A stretch of 53,663 nt of DNA from an uncultured Acidimicrobiales bacterium. GTDB taxonomy: Bacteria; Actinomycetota; Acidimicrobiia; Acidimicrobiales; SZUA-35. The DNA lies in contig CALHFG010000082.1 of NCBI GenBank assembly GCA_938029215.1, positions 1 through 53,663 on the forward strand. The letters are read 5' to 3'. Of this stretch, positions 48,172-53,663 are shown in pieces. The notes under the pieces are model-generated. The model searched no databases, was not told the DNA's origin, and worked only from the letters and a program-made list of their open reading frames with translations. A program made the translations under genes and the position numbers. Position 1 is the stretch's first letter. The number at the start of each line of letters is the position of its first letter.

Positions 48172-49218
48172 CTACAACTGGAGGCGGGCAACGACTTCGC
48201 CGTCGTCGATTTCGCCGGTCGGCTCGAATCCCATCGACCGATAGAGCGGTTCGGGGGAGCCAACACCGGGCACCCAGGAGACCAAGATTCCCGGGCAACC
48301 CCAGGCACGAGCCTGTTCGATGACCAGCTCCATTACACGCTGGCCGACGCCCCGGCGTTGGTGAAGGCGGTCGATAAGAAGGCGCCACAGATACGCATCG
48401 GGGTGGGTTTCGTATGGTTCTCCCAGCATCACGAAGCCAACTGGTATCCCGTCGGCATGAACGATGCGCGGCCACGGCACTACCCGAGGATCGTCGGGGT
48501 TGTCGCCGAAGCCGGGTCGAAAGGGCGGGACCGCGACCTGGGCAAGCGATGCGGAGACGGGGGCAACAAATCGTTCCTGAGAGCGGTGGGTCTCCAACTC
48601 GATCACGCTCCAAAGGCCCGTCGGATAGGGCTCAACGAGCTCCACGGTTTCTGGGGCGGTTCGAGTTCGTTCGTTCCACTCGGTTCGCTGCTCCGGCGTG
48701 AGTCCGTAGATCAGATCGTCGGAAACTTCGTCTTCGATCCAACACGCGTTCCGGGTGTGTCCCTCGTACACGAAGCCGCACGTTTCCAGAACGCGGGCCG
48801 ACCGGTGATTGTCCGGATGCAACATTGCATAGGCCCGCGAGATCCCTTTGACATCGAAGAGCCAGTCGAGCATGGCGGTGAGCGCTTCGGACGCAAAGCC
48901 TCTACTCCAGTAGGCGGGCGTAACCGAGTACCCGACGCCTGACGTGCGACCGTCGTCTTCGAGAAACATGGAGATGTCGCCGTAGATCTCGGTGTCGTCG
49001 CGATCGGCGATCGTCAGCATGAAACCGCCATTGTTGGGCGGGTCATCATTCGCCATGGCCCGTTCGATGGCCGACTGCGCCCGTTCCATCGAGTACGGCA
49101 TCGGCCAGTCTTGAAGGTCCGAGACCTTGGGATCGGCTCGACGTTCGAACAGAGCATCGCTGTCTGAAACTCGGACCGGTCGCAGGAGCAGACGTTCGGT
49201 CAGGAGGGGTGTGAACAC
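48172..49218 (-). CDS. Tandem GNAT acetyltransferase (RimJ/RimL-like plus second GNAT)
   Basis: 348 aa made of two acetyltransferase domains. Domain 1 (about 1-165) is RimJ/RimL-like: TERLLLRPVRVSDSDALFER, GYSVTPAYWSRGFASEALTAML (acetyl-CoA loop), HPDNHRSARVLETCGFVYEG. Domain 2 (about 195-348): PRIVHADGIPVGFVML, AYLWRLLIDRLHQRRGVGQRVMELVI (acetyl-CoA loop of BltD/PaiA type), GFEPTGEIDDGEVVARLQL. Each is a full length for a single GNAT, so this is a fusion rather than a duplication of one type. Substrates are unknown; an aminoglycoside- or polyamine-type role cannot be excluded. GTG start at 49218 with GAGACT six bases upstream. Confidence 0.85.
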   Translation of the reverse strand: MFTPLLTERLLLRPVRVSDSDALFERRADPKVSDLQDWPMPYSMERAQSAIERAMANDDPPNNGGFMLTIADRDDTEIYGDISMFLEDDGRTSGVGYSVTPAYWSRGFASEALTAMLDWLFDVKGISRAYAMLHPDNHRSARVLETCGFVYEGHTRNACWIEDEVSDDLIYGLTPEQRTEWNERTRTAPETVELVEPYPTGLWSVIELETHRSQERFVAPVSASLAQVAVPPFRPGFGDNPDDPRVVPWPRIVHADGIPVGFVMLGEPYETHPDAYLWRLLIDRLHQRRGVGQRVMELVIEQARAWGCPGILVSWVPGVGSPEPLYRSMGFEPTGEIDDGEVVARLQL

Positions 49219-49270
49219 CCTCAGAGTCTCGCACCGGCCGTCGACTGTCGCCAGGAATTACGGGCGCAGC

Positions 49271-49939
49271 TCAAAGGTCTTCGAAACGGGTAAGACCGGT
49301 TCGAAGTGCGATCACGACCAGCTGGGCTCGGTCCCGGGCTTGCAGTTTGGTCATGGCCCGACTCACGTGGGTCTTGGCGGTGAGAGGAGAGAGGAACAGG
49401 GTTTCCGCGATCTCATCGTTGGAGAGGCCTTGACCAACGAGACCAACGACTTCCCGTTCTCTTACGGTGAGATGCTTGACCGTTTCCTCATCGACCGGTG
49501 TCGCTGTGGAGTCATCGTCGAGCGAAGCCAGTAGTGCTCGGGTTGCCTTTGGGGTGAGGAGCGCATCGCCCGCGGCGACAACTCTGATGGCTTCGATAAG
49601 CGTGCCCGGGTCGACGCCTTTGTCGAGGAAGCCACTGGCGCCAGCGGCCATGGCGGAGACCACATACTCGTCGAGTTCAAACGTGGTGAGAACGATCACT
49701 CGGACTCCGGCAAGGTCGTCGTCACGCGTGATCGCTTGGGTGGTGGTGATTCCATCCTGACCGGGCATGCGTATGTCCATCAGTACAACGTCGGCTCGAG
49801 CGTCACGGACGACTGCCAGTGCGGTCGCGCCATCGTCGGCCTCGCCCACGACCTCGAGGTCGTCGGTGGAATCGATGATGGCCTTAAACCCGGCCCGAAT
49901 CAGGGCTTGGTCATCAACCAGAACAACACGGATGGTCAT
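49271..49939 (-). CDS. NarL/FixJ-type two-component response regulator
   Basis: 222 aa. Receiver domain with acidic pair Asp9/Asp10 (VVLVDDQALIRAGF), phospho-acceptor Asp55 in VVLMDIRMPGQDG, the switch Thr in VIVLTTFELDEYV and Lys in GFLDKGVDP. The C-terminal LuxR helix-turn-helix is LTVREREVVGLVGQGLSNDEIAETLFLSPLTAKTHVSRAMTKL (about 152-195). The start at ATG 49939 overlaps the histidine-kinase stop (ATGA). It is the last gene of an operon (ATPase, permease, kinase, regulator) and probably controls that operon, perhaps through the palindrome at 53013-53028. Confidence 0.9.
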   Translation of the reverse strand: MTIRVVLVDDQALIRAGFKAIIDSTDDLEVVGEADDGATALAVVRDARADVVLMDIRMPGQDGITTTQAITRDDDLAGVRVIVLTTFELDEYVVSAMAAGASGFLDKGVDPGTLIEAIRVVAAGDALLTPKATRALLASLDDDSTATPVDEETVKHLTVREREVVGLVGQGLSNDEIAETLFLSPLTAKTHVSRAMTKLQARDRAQLVVIALRTGLTRFEDL

Positions 49940-51111
49940 GACGAGATCCTGACGTTCGCTGCGGCTGGCAGCCACGCCTCCACGACATGCTGCTCTTCGA
50001 CGTGGCTAGCGCTAAAGCGGCCGCCGTTTGCAGTTGCTCGTTCTCTCATTCCGGTGAGACCATGACCGCCGCCGGGGCCAGGCGCCATCGCACTGGCGTT
50101 CGACACCCGAAGGAGTAGGCCGGCTTCGTCCCACTGTGTGAGGAGCTCGGCCGTTCCGGTTCCGTGTTTGGCAGCGTTGGTGAGCGCTTCTTGAGTGATG
50201 CGGTAGGCGGCCAGGGAGACCGCCGGTGCCAACGTGCGGTCCGAACCCGAACGCCGCCATTTCACGTCGAGGCCGGCGCTCCGCATGGTCTCAACGAGTG
50301 TGCCGATCTGGTCGAATGTTGGCAGCGATGAGGTTGGCTCGGTCTCGCCCTCGTCGTGGCGAAGGACGGCCAAGAGTTCGCTCAGCTCGTCGAGCACGGT
50401 TCGGCCGGCGTCGCGAGCAGAGGTCAACGATTCCTCCGCCTTGTCTGGATTTGTACGGAGTAGATGGAGGGCGGCACCGGTTTGTACGTTCATGACGGAC
50501 AGGTTGTGAGCCAGAAGATCGTGAAGTTCCCGGGCAATCGTCAGTCGCTCTTCGGCGACCTGTTGGCGAGTCTGAGCGTCGGCGGCCAGCACGGCTGACC
50601 GCACTTGGGCCTCGGCCGACTCTCGGTAGCGCCGCCATGATCGAATGGCGTCGGCAATGCCAACCGCACCTGCCGTCCAGGCGATCCCGATGACGGCCCG
50701 AGCATCACCCAGTTCAACCTCGTTGCTCACCAGCCCTAGCACGTAGAGACTGATTGCTATCGAGCTGCCCAGCGCGATAGCGGGCCAACGGTTGAGCCGA
50801 ACGCACACGGTGCCGACCAACACCAAGACGACGAAGATCATTTGGGTGGGTCGTTGAAGTACGGCTGCGTGAACCGCAGTCCAGGCCAGAGCGACAGCGA
50901 GCAAAAGCATCGGCCAACGCCGCCGGAGCATCAACAGCACAAAAGCGCCGATACCGGCCGCCCATTCGGGCCAGCCGGTTTCGGAACTATCGGGTGAAGC
51001 CAGAACCAACAGCGTGCCGATGGCAACGGTGATCGCTGCGACCGCTAGATCAAAGCGGCGAGGATCACCGGTCAGCCAGGCTCGCATGCCGGAGCCGACA
51101 GGCTCGCTCAT
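49936..51111 (-). CDS. NarL-type sensor histidine kinase
   Basis: 391 aa. About five to six hydrophobic segments in residues 20-145, with no large extracellular domain, so it probably senses within the membrane. Then the HisKA_3 dimerisation helix with phospho-acceptor His in ERLTIARELHDLLAHNLSVM (about 195-215), then a HATPase domain with N-box-type ITQEALTNAAKHG and G-box GPGGGHGLTGMRERA. Start ATG 51111 overlaps the permease stop (ATGA); a longer frame to 51165 has no support. Such intramembrane-sensing kinases often respond to antibiotics or envelope stress through their ABC partner. Confidence 0.88.
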   Translation of the reverse strand: MSEPVGSGMRAWLTGDPRRFDLAVAAITVAIGTLLVLASPDSSETGWPEWAAGIGAFVLLMLRRRWPMLLLAVALAWTAVHAAVLQRPTQMIFVVLVLVGTVCVRLNRWPAIALGSSIAISLYVLGLVSNEVELGDARAVIGIAWTAGAVGIADAIRSWRRYRESAEAQVRSAVLAADAQTRQQVAEERLTIARELHDLLAHNLSVMNVQTGAALHLLRTNPDKAEESLTSARDAGRTVLDELSELLAVLRHDEGETEPTSSLPTFDQIGTLVETMRSAGLDVKWRRSGSDRTLAPAVSLAAYRITQEALTNAAKHGTGTAELLTQWDEAGLLLRVSNASAMAPGPGGGHGLTGMRERATANGGRFSASHVEEQHVVEAWLPAAANVRISS

Positions 51112-52031
51112 GCGTCTCGGCGCTGGACGAGTGCTCCGGCACAGGCCAGCAGGCCGACAACCCAAGCGGTGAACACTAGGTACCCGGCTCCCAGGCTCAG
51201 CTGATCAGGAGTGGTCACCTGGGTCAGTATCGCAGACCCTGCTTCTGAGGGCAGGTACTTCAGGAAGTAGTCGGTGATGCTGTCGGGCAGCAGGTTCAGC
51301 AGGTTCGGGCCGATGAAGACGGCGCCTACCAGGGTGCCGATGCCAGCTGCGGTGGAGCGAAGGATGAACCCGAGAGCGACGCCGATCAGCGCGATTCCGG
51401 TGAGGTAGTAGGTGGTTCCAAAGATGACGTCGAGCACATCGGTCACTGGCACGGTCGCTTCGGTTCCGGCATAGACCGCCTGCCCAGCGATCACGGCTGC
51501 AGTGACGGCTACGCCGGCGACGGCGAAGACCGATGACCCGACAACCGCAACCTTGGCTCGAATGACCCGACCTCTCCGTCCCACCGTGGCGAACGAGGTG
51601 CGGATGAGGCCGGTGGAGTATTCGCTGGCGACGACCATCACGCCGACGACGCCGATGATCATTTCGGCCAGGCCAACTCCGCCCAGGGCGACATCGACCG
51701 GGTTGGTCAGGAACGCGGCGGGCCCCGGTGCTTGGCCATCGGATGCAACGGCGGAGAAAATCATGCCGAAAGCGACGGTGGCGAACCCGGCGGCGAGGAG
51801 CGTGAGGTAGTTGGAGCGAACCGACCAGAACTTGATCCATTCGCTCTGAATCACATTGCGAGTCCGGACCTTTCCGGTGCTCGAGCGTTTGGTCTTGATA
51901 ACTGATGAGTCTTGGACGGATGGAGTTGGGGAGGCGGTGATGGTGGTCATTGGGTTGTCTTTCAGGAGGGTGGGGGCGGTTTGGGATTCGGTTGGGATTG
52001 CCTTGGAAGCTGGCGATAGGGGGGTGATCAT
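51108..52031 (-). CDS. ABC-2 type transporter permease
   Basis: 307 aa with a cytoplasmic N-terminus of about 70 residues and six hydrophobic segments: YLTLLAAGFATVAFGMIFSAV, the GVGLAEMIIGVVGVMVVASEYSTGLIRTSF loop region, the AVAGVAVTAAVIAGQAVYAG segment, VIFGTTYYLTGIALIGVALGFIL, IGTLVGAVFIGPNLLNLL and LVFTAWVVGLLACAGALV. SEYSTGLIRTSF is the conserved E-Y-x-x-G-x-I/L turn of ABC-2 permeases. ATG 52031 overlaps the ATPase stop by one base; ATG 51950, with GAAAGA upstream, is an alternative start that would shorten it by 27 residues. It acts with the ATPase upstream. Confidence 0.87.
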   Translation of the reverse strand: MITPLSPASKAIPTESQTAPTLLKDNPMTTITASPTPSVQDSSVIKTKRSSTGKVRTRNVIQSEWIKFWSVRSNYLTLLAAGFATVAFGMIFSAVASDGQAPGPAAFLTNPVDVALGGVGLAEMIIGVVGVMVVASEYSTGLIRTSFATVGRRGRVIRAKVAVVGSSVFAVAGVAVTAAVIAGQAVYAGTEATVPVTDVLDVIFGTTYYLTGIALIGVALGFILRSTAAGIGTLVGAVFIGPNLLNLLPDSITDYFLKYLPSEAGSAILTQVTTPDQLSLGAGYLVFTAWVVGLLACAGALVQRRDA

Positions 52032-52954
52032 CAGGCAGCCATTTCAAGAGGGGCCGAGCCGTGGTACTGCACCGAGTCGGCGGTGAGTGACATAAAGACG
52101 TCCTCCAGGGATCGCTGTTCGGGTACGAGCGAGTGAAGGGCGATGCCGCCGTCTCGGGCGAGCCGGCCGATCTGGTCCGGAGTAACACCCTTGACGCTGA
52201 CGGTGCTGCGGTCGGTCGAGGTGATCTCGACACCGTCGTTCTGCATCAGTCCTACGAGGTCGTCGAGACGGTCGGCTCTCACGGTGGTGCTGTCGCCGGC
52301 GGCCATGGCTCGCAGGTCGGGAGCGGAGATGTCTTGGATCAGGCGGCCCTGACCGATGATCACGAAGTGTTCAGCCATCAGTTCCATCTCGCTCATGAGG
52401 TGGGAGGACACAAAGACGGTTCGACCTTCGTTGGCAAGGTTCTGAAGAAGGTGACGAATCCAGAGGATTCCTTCGGGGTCGAGGCCGTTCACTGGCTCAT
52501 CGAGCATCACCACCTCGGGGTCACCGAGCAGCGCAGCCGCGATGCCGAGCCGTTGGCCCATGCCGAGGGAGAACCCACCGCTGCGACGCTTGGCTACCTC
52601 GGACAGTCCGACCAGTTGGAGGACGTGGTCGACCCGGGCGGTGCTGATGCCGTTGGTGACCGCAAGAGCTCTCAGGTGATCATGGGCTGAACGGGTGGGG
52701 TGAACCGCTCCGGCTTCCAGCAGGAATCCGAGCGACTTCAGAGGTTGGTCGTGTTCGGCCAGTGGACGTCCACCTACGGTGGCCGATCCCGACGTCGGTG
52801 CGTCGAGGCCCAGGATCATTCGCATCGTGGTCGACTTGCCGGCGCCATTGGGGCCGAGGAAGCCGGTGACGATGCCAGGCTTGATGGTGAAGTTGAGTTG
52901 GTCGACGGCGAGCGTTTCGCCGTAGGCCTTGGTGAGGTCGGTGACTTGGATCAT
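52031..52954 (-). CDS. ABC-2 type transporter ATPase
   Basis: 307 aa from ATG 52954, which begins the usual MIQVTDLTKAYGETLAV; an upstream in-frame start at 53011 would add 19 residues. Walker A FLGPNGAGKSTTMRMILGLD, signature FSLGMGQRLGIA, Walker B EVVMLDEPVNGLDPEG and H-loop SSH are intact. The C-terminal tail is the regulatory part common in bacitracin/daunorubicin exporters. First gene of a four-gene operon with permease, kinase and regulator. CACGAT lies 6 bases before the ATG, so leaderless transcription is possible. Confidence 0.9.
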   Translation of the reverse strand: MIQVTDLTKAYGETLAVDQLNFTIKPGIVTGFLGPNGAGKSTTMRMILGLDAPTSGSATVGGRPLAEHDQPLKSLGFLLEAGAVHPTRSAHDHLRALAVTNGISTARVDHVLQLVGLSEVAKRRSGGFSLGMGQRLGIAAALLGDPEVVMLDEPVNGLDPEGILWIRHLLQNLANEGRTVFVSSHLMSEMELMAEHFVIIGQGRLIQDISAPDLRAMAAGDSTTVRADRLDDLVGLMQNDGVEITSTDRSTVSVKGVTPDQIGRLARDGGIALHSLVPEQRSLEDVFMSLTADSVQYHGSAPLEMAA

Positions 52955-53012
52955 GTGTCCATCGTGAACCACATCGACCCGTTGCGAATCCGCCAGAAGA
53001 TGGCTTCCCAAC

Positions 53013-53028
53013 TACTCCCGGGGGAGTA
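53013..53028. promoter_or_regulatory. 16-base perfect palindrome TACTCCC-GG-GGGAGTA (candidate operator)
   Basis: The arms are 7 bases with a GG centre, lying about 60-75 bases upstream of the ABC/two-component operon start and about 200 bases from the divergent DinB-like gene. The position fits an activator site for the NarL-type regulator encoded in the operon, which binds as a dimer to inverted repeats. The rest of 52955-53228 shows no ORF or other structure. Confidence 0.55.
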
Positions 53029-53228
53029 CGCGGTCGCCTAGGGTTTCGCTGGCCGGCCGTCCGGGGGAGGGGGAGGGCGTGCGAGAGACGACGCCACACC
53101 GGTTTGAAGGAGCTGGCGCGACCTCTGGATTGCGCCCGGCGTGGTGGCGGCGCCCAACTGACCTCTGCGTTGGGTCGCTGCGAGTCGACAGTTTGTGTGC
53201 CTGGCGAGCGCCCTCAATACTTGTTCTC

Positions 53229-53663
53229 ATGAGCGACTCGATCGACACGTCAGTTCTCTCGGCTGCCTACGCCGCGTTTTATGACGAAGCGGATAAGGGT
53301 GGCTTCGGGGATCCGCCGGCAGGGGAGTGGAACGCTGCGCAGGTGGTGGCCCACGTGGCCCTCAATGACAAGGCGATGATGGCGGTGTCGGAATCGATCG
53401 TGAATGGCCAGCCGCTTCACTTTCACAACGAGGCCGTGCAGGAGCCAGCGGCGTTGGCCGAAATGATCGACCAGTGTGGCGGCATGGCGGAACTGATAGC
53501 TGAGGGCCGGTCGATTGCAGCTCAAGCGGTGGCGGTAGCCGACGGGCTATCGACCGATCAGCTCAAGACGATGATCGACTGCCGCTTCGTGAGCGATGGC
53601 GAGCTCGCCTTCGAACAACCGATGCCGTGGGAGATGGTCTCGGTCATCATCCAGGGAACCAAG
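53229..53663 (+). CDS. DinB-fold / mycothiol-dependent maleylpyruvate isomerase-like protein, N-terminal part
   Basis: The open frame of 145 codons runs to the window end. MSDSIDTSVLSAAYAAFYDE leads to PPAGEWNAAQVVAHVALND, the usual W-x-x-x-x-V-x-x-H-V/I of the DinB four-helix bundle, with the first metal-binding His about 41. The later VEQ/RF helix and PMPWEMVSVIIQGT follow. These proteins bind a divalent metal and often use thiols such as mycothiol. The second and third His ligands are not fully visible, and the C-terminus is missing. Identity beyond the DinB superfamily is uncertain. AATACT lies 7 bases before the ATG. Confidence 0.6.
   Translation, partial: MSDSIDTSVLSAAYAAFYDEADKGGFGDPPAGEWNAAQVVAHVALNDKAMMAVSESIVNGQPLHFHNEAVQEPAALAEMIDQCGGMAELIAEGRSIAAQAVAVADGLSTDQLKTMIDCRFVSDGELAFEQPMPWEMVSVIIQGTK

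Overview
The window is high-GC DNA (about 60% by eye), densely coded on both strands, with frequent ATGA or GTGA start/stop overlaps. It has many starts preceded at a fixed distance by a TANNNT-type hexamer, as in leaderless transcripts. An F420-type luciferase-like oxidoreductase, a DUF222/HNH protein, an ECF42-type sigma factor with a DGPF partner, an EthA-like monooxygenase and long Thr/Pro-rich surface stalks point to an actinobacterium. Acidimicrobiia (a marine Ilumatobacter-like lineage) is my best guess, as inference only. I saw no tRNA, rRNA, CRISPR array, insertion sequence or phage gene, and no gene-free stretch longer than 300 bases.

Layout. 1-7.1 kb: haloalkane dehalogenase (cut by the window edge), a membrane HD-GYP protein with a Thr-rich stalk, an ornithine-cyclodeaminase homologue, an alditol-oxidase-like flavoprotein, a DUF1295 membrane protein and an MFS transporter. 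7.2-12.3 kb: a YnjBCD-like ABC importer operon ending in a CitE-like lyase and headed by a 37-codon upstream ORF. 12.3-19.6 kb: a lone cyclic-nucleotide-binding protein, a nucleosidase, a PhyH oxygenase, a CNNM/CBS pair behind a 16-codon leader ORF, a DGPF/ECF42 sigma module with a matching promoter, and a luciferase-like oxidoreductase. 19.7-26 kb: DUF222/HNH, class III aminotransferase, NDH-2, YHYH lipoprotein and an SDR. 26.2-32.6 kb: a ROK sugar kinase, then URC1-URC4-UPRT (the URC pyrimidine-degradation pathway), then a two-domain OYE-type flavoprotein. 32.6-40 kb: LCP protein, second PhyH, second stalked HD-GYP protein, beta-lactamase-type hydrolase, an AhpD/CMD-family gene with an in-frame UGA, and an EthA-like monooxygenase. 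40-53.7 kb: LysR/YeiH divergent pair, ABC-2 exporter, peptidase-like hydrolase, AlkC, a secreted Calx-beta/lyase-like protein, a double GNAT, an ABC exporter plus NarL-type two-component operon, and the start of a DinB-fold protein.

Most striking is 37966-38448. It reads as one AhpD-family protein interrupted only by a UGA that falls exactly on the second cysteine of the CxxC-xxx-H active site. A perfect 8-bp hairpin with a GGC loop follows 12 nt downstream. This is the arrangement of a bacterial selenoprotein with its SECIS element. Next in interest are the two HD-GYP paralogues that share one cytoplasmic c-di-GMP phosphodiesterase-type module but carry different extracellular domains on mucin-like stalks. 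Others are the URC operon, the ECF42 promoter, the two leader ORFs overlapping operon starts, and a hairpin repeat with a GTGA loop.

Start codons were re-chosen where a downstream start had better alignment, overlap or promoter support. All family assignments come from reading motifs, not from database searches.
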